Shown here piece after piece: positions 43,030 through 50,253 of a stretch of DNA of 64,000 bases. Numbering within the stretch: the stretch's first letter is position 1; each line of letters begins with the position of its first letter. Origin of the DNA: Curtobacterium luteum (GTDB taxonomy: Bacteria > Actinomycetota > Actinomycetes > Actinomycetales > Microbacteriaceae); contig NZ_BMOI01000004.1 in the NCBI RefSeq assembly GCF_014646995.1, forward strand, positions 157,860 through 221,859, written 5' to 3'. The notes under the pieces were generated by a model. The model saw only the letters and a list, made by a program, of their open reading frames with translations. It was not told where the DNA came from and did no database searches. The translations under genes were made by a program, and so were the position numbers.

Positions 43030-46000
43030 CCGGTCGGTGAGAACTTGCCCGCGCGTCCCGGGCTCCACCAGCTCGATGAACCGCGACAACAACGACAGCC
43101 CCGCGATCGACGGCGGCAGCCCGGTCACCAACGCCGGCGAGTACACGAGGAACGCCGCCCACTTCGCCCGTGACAGCGCGACGTTCAGCCGGTTCGGCAT
43201 GAGCAGGAAGTCGAGGCCGCGCGGGATGTCGGCCGCGCTCGACGCCGCGAGCGACACGATCGACACCACGGCCTCGCGCCCCTGGAACATGTCGACCGTC
43301 CCGACCTGGGTGCCGGTGAGTCCGGCGCGATCGAGTTCCTGCCGGATCAGCGCACCCTGCGCGTTGTACGGCGCGACGACGATGACGTCCTCGTCCGTGA
43401 GCTGCCGCGTCCCCGAGTCGTCCGCCCACGAACGACCGATGACGTCACGGGCGAGTGCGACGACCCGCGCGGCTTCCTCGGCGGACGACGTCGTGTTCCC
43501 CGCGTGCACGACCGGCTCCGGGTGCACGCCCGCGTCGATCCCGTCGAGGTGCCGCCCGGACGCCATCGACGACAACTGCCCGTCGTAGGAGAGCGACGAC
43601 ACCGATGCCGTCAGCGCAGGCTCCATCCGACGCGTGCGCGCAAGGAAGTACCCGAACTCGGACGGCAGTACGTGCTCGCCGTCCGTCAGCCACCCGAGGG
43701 CCGACACGTCCACCGGCTCCGGGTGCGAACCCTGCGACACCTGGGGCAACTGCTGCGGATCGCCGAGCAGGAGCAGGCGGGTCGCAGCGATCGAGGACGC
43801 GATCGTCGGCGCGAGCGAGAACTGCCCGGCCTCGTCGACGACGAGTAGGTCGAGGGAGCGCCGCGGGATCGTGGTCTCGTTCGCGAAGGTCCACGCGGTC
43901 CCGCCGACGACTCCCCCGGTGCCGGTCTCGGCGCAGGACGACAGGAACGCGGCGATCGCGGAGTTGTTCTTCACCGGGGTCCACGGCGCTGCCTCGACCT
44001 CATCGGCGTCCGCGCCCGACCGCGGCACCTTGACCACGCGGTCGGCGGGTACCCCGGCTGCGACGACCGCGGCAAGGAAGTTCTCCGAGGTCGCGTGCGA
44101 CTGTCCGACGACGCCGACCCGCCACCCGTACTCGCGGACGAGCCTCGCGACGACGTTCGAACCGACGTACGTCTTGCCCGTCCCCGGAGGACCCTGGATC
44201 GCCAGGTACGACCGATCGAGCCCGAGCAGCGTCGTCACGACCGCGGGCACCGTGTCGTCGCCCTGCACGGGAGCGATCGCACCGCGCGGCGGCACCCGAC
44301 GGAGCAGGTCGAACGCGGGGTCCGGCAGCATCGACGGCAGCGCGTCGAGGACCTCCTGGCCCCACTCGGCGATCGCCTCGGGCTGCGGCTTCGCACGGGG
44401 CGGCGCGGCGGGAGCCAGGGCGACCGGGAACCCGTCATGCGGCTCGCCGCCGCCCACGGGCAGGCTCTCCTTCACGAGCACCTCGAACGCGTCCCCGTTG
44501 CCGGCGGACGACGGCGCAGCGTCCAGCACGACGGCGCGAGCCGACGCACCCTTCGAACCCGGCGCCGGAGCGGTGATCGACGGCGGGAGCGGGTCGTCGT
44601 AGACGAGGTGGGGCGTGCCTCCAGGCCGGATCCGCGAGCCGGGCGCGAGCGTCCCCGACAACCGGATCTCTCGCGACTGCGACCGGGCGCGCGGCAGCGT
44701 GCCCCAGTCGCGCTCGACCGACGCGCGCTCGACGACGAGGACGTCGCGGGTGTCCGCCCAGTCGTCCACCGGGTTGCGGAGGCGGTCGAAGTGGTCCTGC
44801 CAGAAGGTCTTGGCCTCGCGCCGGTGGTAGTCGATCGCTGCCGCGGCGAGCGCCAGCGCGGTCTCGTCGGGGGTGCGCTCGAGCGCATCGACGTCCTCGA
44901 TCGCCGCGGCGAGCGCCGTGTACACGGGGTCGGGCTCGCGCTCGACCGGGATGGGCGGCAGGAGCTCGACCTCGTCGACGACGGCTGCCGGTGCTGCCGT
45001 GCGCAACGACAGCAGCCAATCGCGGAGGCGCAGGGTCGAGCGGCAGTCGTAGGCGTTGTAGTCAGCGACCTCGTCGAGCATGTGCTGCCCAGCGGCAGGG
45101 TCGCCGTTCCGGAGTTCTTCGATCGCGTCGACGTAGGCCGTGATGCTGTCGGCGGCGTTCGTGACGTCGCTCTGCCGGAGGTCCGAGCCCATGTAGAGCG
45201 GCTCGAGCTTCTTGATCGAGTAGCTGTGGCTGCCGACGACGAGGGCCTTGCGCACGATCGGGTAGAGGTCGACGAGGACGCCCGCCCGCAGCAGGTCGTC
45301 GACCGCGTCCTCCCCCACCCCGTGCCGGGCGGCGAGGGACAGCAGGTGCGTCCGCTCGTACGCGGCGTAGTGGTAGACGTGCATGTCCGGGTACTGCGCA
45401 CGCCGTTGCTCGACGAAGGCGAGGAAGTCCACCAGCGCCTGCCGCTCGTCGCGGAGCGTGTGCGCCCAGAACGCGGTGAACCGGGCCTCGGGGTCGACCA
45501 ACCCGAAGAGGTAGTCGATCCCCCAGTGCTGGCCGTCCTCGGTGTAGAGCGGGTCACCCTCGAAGTCGAAGAACACGTCGCCCGCATCGGGCGCCGGGAT
45601 CGCGGCGAGCGCGCGCGGGTCCGCCACCTCGAAGACCGGTGCGCGGCTCCCGCTGGTCTCCGATTCGACCTGGAGGCGCGCCTGACGCGTCAGGCGGTCT
45701 TGCGTCGATCTCGACATCGCGGGCACGGCCGTGGTTCGGTCCGCCAGGTCGTCGATCGTCCGCACCCCGGCGCGGATCAGCTTCGTCCGCTGATCGAGGC
45801 GCATGCCGGCGACGAGCACGAGGTCGCGATGCTCGGTGACCTGGGTCGTGCAGATCGGGCAGCGGCCGCAACTGCTGTAGCGCGGGTCTCCCCAGGCCAG
45901 CTCGTCGTCCGCCGCCATCCGCTCGGCGATCACACGCTGCAGCTCGGCCCGCTGGGTGCGGTACACCGGCGCGATGTCGGCGAGGTCGTGCGTGGTGGTC

Positions 46001-46530
46001 GTCCGGTCGCCGAGCACGAGGTGGACCTGCTCGCCGGTGGGGATGCCGTGCGCCTGCATCTGCTCGGCGTAGGCGGCGAGCTGCAGGAGCGCGCTGATCT
46101 TGGCGTGCCGGGCGAGCTTGGTGTCGTAGACCTCGTACTCGCCGGCGGCGTTGCGGATGATGAAGTCCGCGAAGCCGATGAAGCCCGGGCGGTCGGGGGC
46201 AGGAGTGCGGTGGAAGGTCGGCTGGTAGAGCACGTCGGCGCCGGCGCGCAGGGTGTCGAGCGCTGCCTGCGCCGCTGCCGCGTACCCGGTGGGCTCGGGC
46301 CGGTCGAACTCGACGACCACGTGCGACTGCTTGAGGATCGCGAGGTAGTCGAGCTCGTGCTGGTCGCCGAGACGTGCGGTCCGTTCGAGCATGTCGTCGT
46401 GGACCTCGGGCAGGGGTTCGCCACGACCGAGCTTGGCGTCGAGGCGTCGGAGGAACGCCCACTCGCACGCGGCCCACGTCGACAGGTCACTCGGGCTGAG
46501 CAGGACGCCGCCGTCGGTGGTGATCTGCAT
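43027..46530 (-). CDS. TM0106-type RecB-like nuclease fused to SF1 helicase
   Basis: The 1167-residue protein has three parts. Residues 1-230 form a RecB/Cas4-like nuclease with one Cys in AACEWAF (Cys22) and three in SSCGRCPICTTQ (near 219-225), a likely Fe-S cluster; DFIIRNAAGEYEVYDTKLARH is the nuclease core. About 310-500 is an RNase H-like domain beginning DVFFDFEGDPLY. The C-terminus is a Dna2/Upf1-like helicase: GPPGTGKTYVGSN near 783, VDEAGQFSLAP near 895, TVDMFQGREAVVSI and ALSRAKWAAFLV. Likely DNA processing or defence. A GGGGGA site precedes ATG 46530. Confidence 0.87.
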   Translation of the reverse strand: MQITTDGGVLLSPSDLSTWAACEWAFLRRLDAKLGRGEPLPEVHDDMLERTARLGDQHELDYLAILKQSHVVVEFDRPEPTGYAAAAQAALDTLRAGADVLYQPTFHRTPAPDRPGFIGFADFIIRNAAGEYEVYDTKLARHAKISALLQLAAYAEQMQAHGIPTGEQVHLVLGDRTTTTHDLADIAPVYRTQRAELQRVIAERMAADDELAWGDPRYSSCGRCPICTTQVTEHRDLVLVAGMRLDQRTKLIRAGVRTIDDLADRTTAVPAMSRSTQDRLTRQARLQVESETSGSRAPVFEVADPRALAAIPAPDAGDVFFDFEGDPLYTEDGQHWGIDYLFGLVDPEARFTAFWAHTLRDERQALVDFLAFVEQRRAQYPDMHVYHYAAYERTHLLSLAARHGVGEDAVDDLLRAGVLVDLYPIVRKALVVGSHSYSIKKLEPLYMGSDLRQSDVTNAADSITAYVDAIEELRNGDPAAGQHMLDEVADYNAYDCRSTLRLRDWLLSLRTAAPAAVVDEVELLPPIPVEREPDPVYTALAAAIEDVDALERTPDETALALAAAAIDYHRREAKTFWQDHFDRLRNPVDDWADTRDVLVVERASVERDWGTLPRARSQSREIRLSGTLAPGSRIRPGGTPHLVYDDPLPPSITAPAPGSKGASARAVVLDAAPSSAGNGDAFEVLVKESLPVGGGEPHDGFPVALAPAAPPRAKPQPEAIAEWGQEVLDALPSMLPDPAFDLLRRVPPRGAIAPVQGDDTVPAVVTTLLGLDRSYLAIQGPPGTGKTYVGSNVVARLVREYGWRVGVVGQSHATSENFLAAVVAAGVPADRVVKVPRSGADADEVEAAPWTPVKNNSAIAAFLSSCAETGTGGVVGGTAWTFANETTIPRRSLDLLVVDEAGQFSLAPTIASSIAATRLLLLGDPQQLPQVSQGSHPEPVDVSALGWLTDGEHVLPSEFGYFLARTRRMEPALTASVSSLSYDGQLSSMASGRHLDGIDAGVHPEPVVHAGNTTSSAEEAARVVALARDVIGRSWADDSGTRQLTDEDVIVVAPYNAQGALIRQELDRAGLTGTQVGTVDMFQGREAVVSIVSLAASSAADIPRGLDFLLMPNRLNVALSRAKWAAFLVYSPALVTGLPPSIAGLSLLSRFIELVEPGTRGQVLTDR

Positions 46531-46563
46531 GCGGGTCCCCCGTTTCGTTGGTGCGCTGCGAGC

Positions 46564-47205
46564 CTAGGGGCGGCCGCCGACAACCCCGTCGTCGCCGTCC
46601 ACCCGGACGAACCGCGGCCCCTCGTACCCGTCGCGCGACACCCAGGCGGTGAAGTCCGCGAGCGACCGTACCCAGTGCCCCCGTTCCCCGTACAGCGCCT
46701 GGTACACGACGACCGGCTCCTCGGTCTCGACGTCCTTCGCCACGAGGACCACCTCGTACTCGCCGCCCTTGAAGTGCCGGTAGCGCCCGGGCGTCACTGC
46801 CGACGCCGGTAGCAGCGACCCGAGCAACTCCGACACCCGCCGCTTGATGTCGTCCCGGATCGCTCGCACCTCGTCGAGGCCCTCGCCCGCGGGATCGGTC
46901 AGTTCCCAGTCCTCGTACCGCTTTCCCGGGAAGATCGGGCAGGCGTCGCCGCAGCCCATCGTGATCACCGCGTCCGAGTCCTTGACGTCAGCGGTCTGCA
47001 GCAGCTGCGGTACCGCGCCGGTGATGTCGATGCCCTCCTCGGCCATCGCCGCGACCGCCACCGGGTTGATCTGGGACCCGGGCTCGCTCCCGCCCGACAG
47101 CACCCGCACCCGGTCGCCGCCGAGCGCCCGCGCGTACCCGGCGGCCATCTGGGAGCGCCCGGCGTTGTGGACGCAGACGAACAGGATCGTGGGGACATCG
47201 TTCAT
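46564..47205 (-). CDS. arsC: arsenate reductase fused to DUF1653
   Basis: Residues 1-137 of this 213-residue protein are a low-molecular-weight phosphatase-type arsenate reductase: catalytic loop FVCVHNAGRSQMAAGYAR, LSGGSEPGSQINPVAV, and MGCGDACPIFPGKRYEDWELTDPAG, as in mycothiol-dependent actinobacterial ArsC. Residues about 143-205 are DUF1653 (GRYRHFKGGEYEVVLVAKDVETEEPVVVYQALYG, WVRSLADFTAWV, PRFVRV), normally a separate small protein. The frame is continuous with no internal stop. No other ars gene is adjacent. Start ATG 47205 places the first strand at residue 4. Confidence 0.85.
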   Translation of the reverse strand: MNDVPTILFVCVHNAGRSQMAAGYARALGGDRVRVLSGGSEPGSQINPVAVAAMAEEGIDITGAVPQLLQTADVKDSDAVITMGCGDACPIFPGKRYEDWELTDPAGEGLDEVRAIRDDIKRRVSELLGSLLPASAVTPGRYRHFKGGEYEVVLVAKDVETEEPVVVYQALYGERGHWVRSLADFTAWVSRDGYEGPRFVRVDGDDGVVGGRP

Positions 47206-47267
47206 GAGGACCAGCCTGCACCACGTCACACGGTGTCACCCACCGTCCGTGTGTCACCGGGTGGACG

Positions 47268-47273
47268 TACTGT
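47268..47273 (+). promoter_or_regulatory. -10 box TACTGT, leaderless type
   Basis: TACTGT followed by 6 nt and the ATG at 47280. Confidence 0.55.
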
Positions 47274-47279
47274 CCTCCC

Positions 47280-47771
47280 ATGACCGTCGTCACGGCTGTC
47301 GCCGTCCTCGTGGGAGTGCTCGCCGTCGCCACCGTGCTCGGCCTCGTCCTCCGGAGCCGGACCGGCCGCGCCCGCACGGTCAGCAGCGCGGGAGCGACGC
47401 CCGCCACGAGCCCCGTTTCCGACGAGACGCGCGCGACGAGCGCGAGCAGCACCACCGCGCATGGCATCGCTCCCGCCGAGGCCTTCGGCACCCGCGCCAC
47501 CCTCGTCCAGTTCTCCACGCCGACCTGCGCGCGCTGCCCCGGCACCCGCCGCCAGCTCGACGCCCTCGCCGCCCAGCACGACGGCGTCGAACGTGTCGAG
47601 ATCGACGTGGCCGAGCGCGCCGAGATCGCGACCCGCTACAACGTCCTGCAGACCCCGACGGTCCTGCTCGTCGACGCCGACCACACCGTCCGCACCCGCT
47701 TCGGCGGACCGCCACGCCCCGCCGAACTCTCCGCAGCACTCGCGACCGTCCTCCAGGAGGCACCCGCATGA
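47280..47771 (+). CDS. membrane-tethered thioredoxin-like protein
   Basis: The 163-residue protein has one N-terminal membrane helix (about 3-24), a Ser/Thr/Ala linker and a thioredoxin fold. The active site is CARC in STPTCARCPGTR near residue 83, and the cis-Pro loop is in LQTPTVLLVD. It overlaps the following DUF4395 gene by 4 nt (ATGA). Thioredoxin/DUF4395 pairs are frequent in actinobacteria and are thought to be extracytoplasmic or membrane redox modules. Confidence 0.85.
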   Translation: MTVVTAVAVLVGVLAVATVLGLVLRSRTGRARTVSSAGATPATSPVSDETRATSASSTTAHGIAPAEAFGTRATLVQFSTPTCARCPGTRRQLDALAAQHDGVERVEIDVAERAEIATRYNVLQTPTVLLVDADHTVRTRFGGPPRPAELSAALATVLQEAPA

Positions 47772-48238
47772 GCGACACCACCACCGGCATCGACCCCCGT
47801 TCGCCGCGCTTCGGCGCGGCGATCACGACCGTTCTCCTCGCAGTGACGATCGTCCTCACGCTGATGCCCGCGACGTACGTCGCCGGCATCGTCCTGCTCG
47901 CCGTCATCGTCGTGCTCTTCGCCATCGGCGGGATCGGCGGTATCCGACGCCACCCCTACGGCGCGCTCTTCCGCCGCTTCGTCCGCCCGCGCCTGTCGCC
48001 GCCCTCCGAGCTCGAGGCTCCGGAGCCCCCGACCTTCGCCCAGCAGGTCGGCCTGTTCGTCACCGCCGTCGCCCTGCTCCTCGCCCTGGTCGGCGTCCCG
48101 TACGCCGCGCCGGTCGGCGCCGCTGTCGCCCTCGTCGCCGCGTTCCTCAACGCCGTCTTCGACGTCTGTATCGGCTGCATCCTCTACGTGTGGCTGGTCC
48201 GAGCGGGCGTCCTCCGTCCGCGACGCACCACCGCCTGA
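47768..48238 (+). CDS. DUF4395 membrane protein
   Basis: The 156-residue protein has GIDPRSPRFGAAITTVLLAV at the N-terminus, four membrane helices and the terminal FDVCIGCILYVWLVRAGVLR, whose CIGC pair is the DUF4395 hallmark. The CxxC next to a thioredoxin-like partner suggests a thiol relay. Start overlaps the thioredoxin stop. Confidence 0.87.
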   Translation: MSDTTTGIDPRSPRFGAAITTVLLAVTIVLTLMPATYVAGIVLLAVIVVLFAIGGIGGIRRHPYGALFRRFVRPRLSPPSELEAPEPPTFAQQVGLFVTAVALLLALVGVPYAAPVGAAVALVAAFLNAVFDVCIGCILYVWLVRAGVLRPRRTTA

Positions 48239-48241
48239 CCG

Positions 48242-48358
48242 CCGGGAGGCACGACCCACCCCCGCAACGCACGCCGCGTGGGCGAGGCGCTCGGGCCTGG
48301 AGGCGCGACCCACCTGCGCGACGCATTGTGCGTCGGTGACGTGATCCGTGCCTCCCGG
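48242..48358. repeat. intergenic repeat region with family D units
   Basis: CCGGGAGGCACG (48242-48253) pairs with its complement at 48347-48358. Inside, a 27-nt unit at 48245-48271 is repeated in the same orientation at 48299-48325, and a third copy stands at 52508-52534. This fills the gap after DUF4395; no gene is seen. Confidence 0.8.
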
Positions 48359-48387
48359 CCGACAGCGCGACCGGAGGACACTCCTCG

Positions 48388-48393
48388 TAGGGT
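48388..48393 (+). promoter_or_regulatory. -10 box TAGGGT, leaderless type
   Basis: TAGGGT followed by 7 nt and the ATG at 48401. Confidence 0.5.
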
Positions 48394-48400
48394 GGGGCAC

Positions 48401-48976
48401 ATGGGGCACATGGGGGACTTCGGACGCATCGCCCGCCGCGCGCGGCGGCGGACCGTCCCGATCGCGCTCGGTGGGTTCGTCCTCGGTGCGGTGGTCGGGG
48501 TGATCATCACCAACGGCGACGACGTGCTGGCCCGGACCCTGACGATCATCGGATTCGGTCTCAGCTTCGGCGGACTGAGCGGGGCCGCGTCACTCCTCCC
48601 GACGACCTTCAAGCTCGGGCCGTCGATCCAGTCTCCCGCGCGGGGGCTCGACCGAGCCGAGCGGAGGGCGCTGCGCCGCACGGTGTTCTCTGCTCGCCCG
48701 CTCGGCGAGCCGGGCTCGGAGTTGGCGCGGCGAGCGGCCGACTGGGCGCGGGGTGCGTCGCTCTCGCTGCCCATCGTGCTGGGCCAGTTCCTGCTGCTCT
48801 ACGCGGGCATCGCCGGGCCGCAGCTGCCGAGCCTCGTGCGCGACGACCCCTGGAGCGCCGGCATCGCACGCGGCCTCGTGTTCCTGCTCGCCGCGATGTC
48901 CATCGGCATCACGATCGTGTTCCGCCGGCAGATCCGCGGCGCGCGTCGCTACCTCGAAGCCGTCGGGAACCGATAG
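48401..48976 (+). CDS. membrane protein, unknown
   Basis: The 191-residue protein has two membrane helices near the N-terminus (about 20-37 and 45-68), an Arg/Glu-rich cytosolic segment, and two C-terminal helices (about 128-145 and 157-175). I do not recognise the family. A second in-frame ATG nine bases downstream could be the start. It precedes the next gene by 3 nt, suggesting a two-gene unit. Confidence 0.65.
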   Translation: MGHMGDFGRIARRARRRTVPIALGGFVLGAVVGVIITNGDDVLARTLTIIGFGLSFGGLSGAASLLPTTFKLGPSIQSPARGLDRAERRALRRTVFSARPLGEPGSELARRAADWARGASLSLPIVLGQFLLLYAGIAGPQLPSLVRDDPWSAGIARGLVFLLAAMSIGITIVFRRQIRGARRYLEAVGNR

Positions 48977-48979
48977 CCC

Positions 48980-49354
48980 GTGCCGTACGCCGATGCCCCC
49001 ACCGTCCTCGTCCGGAAGTTCGCGACCTACCAGCCCGACCTCCCGCGGTCGGGGGCGTCCGACGTGATCCCGGGCTGGCCGCCGAGCGCCAGCCGACGGT
49101 CACCGCGCCGCCTCGAAGTGGGCGGGCGACTCACCCTCACGCCCGAGGTGCTGTGGTTCAGAGCGCTCCCCGTCACGATCGTGCGTGCGGACTTCGGGCT
49201 CCCCGTCGAGGAGATCGTGCGACTCGAGGACGTGTCGCACGGTGTGCGCAAGCTGGTCCGCGTGCGCCTACGGAGTGGGATCGAGCCGACGTTCCTGCTG
49301 TGGGGCGTCCCGCGCTTCATCGCGGCGGTCGAGCGGGCGCGCGCTGCGCTCTGA
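48980..49354 (+). CDS. small GRAM/PH-like hypothetical protein
   Basis: The 124-residue protein starts at GTG, 3 nt after the previous stop. LEVGGRLTLTPEVLWFRALPVTIVRA, PVEEIVRLEDVSHGVR and RVRLRSGIEPTFLLWGVPRFIAAVERA follow the strand pattern of GRAM/PH-like domains, which bind lipids or proteins at membranes. Probably co-transcribed with the membrane protein upstream. Confidence 0.65.
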   Translation: MPYADAPTVLVRKFATYQPDLPRSGASDVIPGWPPSASRRSPRRLEVGGRLTLTPEVLWFRALPVTIVRADFGLPVEEIVRLEDVSHGVRKLVRVRLRSGIEPTFLLWGVPRFIAAVERARAAL

Positions 49355-49686
49355 GACGGCGGCGTAGCGGGCAGTTTCGCGTCCTCGTCACCGTGTACCG
49401 TCGCTGCCTCCGTGGCCGCCCGAGGGAGTAATTTCCCTGCCCGCATCTCCGGCGCCGAAGAGTCCCCCCATCGAACCCTCCGACACCGGCGGCCGATCTG
49501 ACCGCCCGGCCATGCCCGACCGCCAGCGCCTGATCAGTCGCACGCTCCTCGCGCCGCTCCGATGGCAGCGCGCCCACCTTCGGGGACGGCTTGGCAATCG
49601 GGGCACCAGAACTCGACGACGACTACGACGAACCCGCCGGCTTATTTCCGTCATCGATATCTGTCTCAACAGCGCGTCGAAAGGTA
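49355..49686. other. 332-bp intergenic region without a convincing gene
   Basis: This stretch holds one copy of the 32-nt direct repeat (49459-49490) and, towards 49686, AT-richer sequence (near 49642-49680). On the minus strand a fragment reads EFWCPDCQAVPEGG like a zinc-ribbon remnant but has no start codon. Several overlapping open frames cross it and none looks protein-like. Confidence 0.6.
49459..49490 (+). repeat. 32-nt direct repeat, left copy
   Basis: Identical over 32 nt to 52548-52579, with weaker similarity continuing for about 45 nt to the right in both copies. The two copies bracket the lipoprotein/hydrolase/small-protein module. Confidence 0.93.
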
Positions 49687-50253
49687 CTACGGAAGGTCAG
49701 TCGGTCGCGGGTTCAAGGGGGTTCCGAGGTCCGGCACCTCCCCTGGCACGCAGTGTCCCCAGATGAGGAGGCTGGCAAAGTCCACGCCCGACTGGAACTC
49801 CAGGCCGAACCCGTCGGCCGCGGTCCCACCGTTGTAGCCGTTGGGGTACGAGACAACGGTTCGCGGCGGTCGCAGTGTGTCGTCGTGCTGCACCGGTACA
49901 CCGCTCAGCCCCACCTCGGACCTCAGCGCCTCCGCAACATCCCGTGTCACATTGTCGGGCGCTGCAGGAAGTGAATGCTTGCGAATCGCAGTGAGGGAGA
50001 ACTGGGCAGCGTTGCCGCGCCCGGATGAACAGTCGTTCCACCCAGATACGGTACCCTCCTCCCAGCCCGCCTCTCCGACGACGGACTTCACGGCTCGGAA
50101 GATACTCATGACGTTCTCGTGCGATTGTTCCGGAGTCATCGAAGTTTCCTTACTCGCAGGGGCGTGAGGGCCGGTGGCGGCGCAAGCGGTCAGAAGGAGC
50201 GCCGCGCTGGCGAATAACGCTCCCCCGACAAGGCGGTCAGAGCGTCGGGTCAC
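49687..50253 (-). CDS. lipoprotein of unknown function
   Basis: The 188-residue protein has a lipoprotein signal: MTRRSDRL, a hydrophobic core and the lipobox LTAC with Cys24. The mature part has SGWNDCSSGRGNAAQFSLTAIRKH and YNGGTAADGFGLEFQSGVDFASLLIWGHC; I recognise no domain. GTG 50253 overlaps the end of the hydrolase gene by 17 nt, so it belongs to the same operon. It may be an immunity or anchoring partner of the upstream products (inference). Confidence 0.75.
   Translation of the reverse strand: MTRRSDRLVGGALFASAALLLTACAATGPHAPASKETSMTPEQSHENVMSIFRAVKSVVGEAGWEEGTVSGWNDCSSGRGNAAQFSLTAIRKHSLPAAPDNVTRDVAEALRSEVGLSGVPVQHDDTLRPPRTVVSYPNGYNGGTAADGFGLEFQSGVDFASLLIWGHCVPGEVPDLGTPLNPRPTDLP

Noticed and set aside
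49560..49660. Zinc-ribbon-like fragment EFWCPDCQAVPEGG on the minus strand
   Set aside because: No start codon in frame between the upstream stop and the motif, so at most a remnant.
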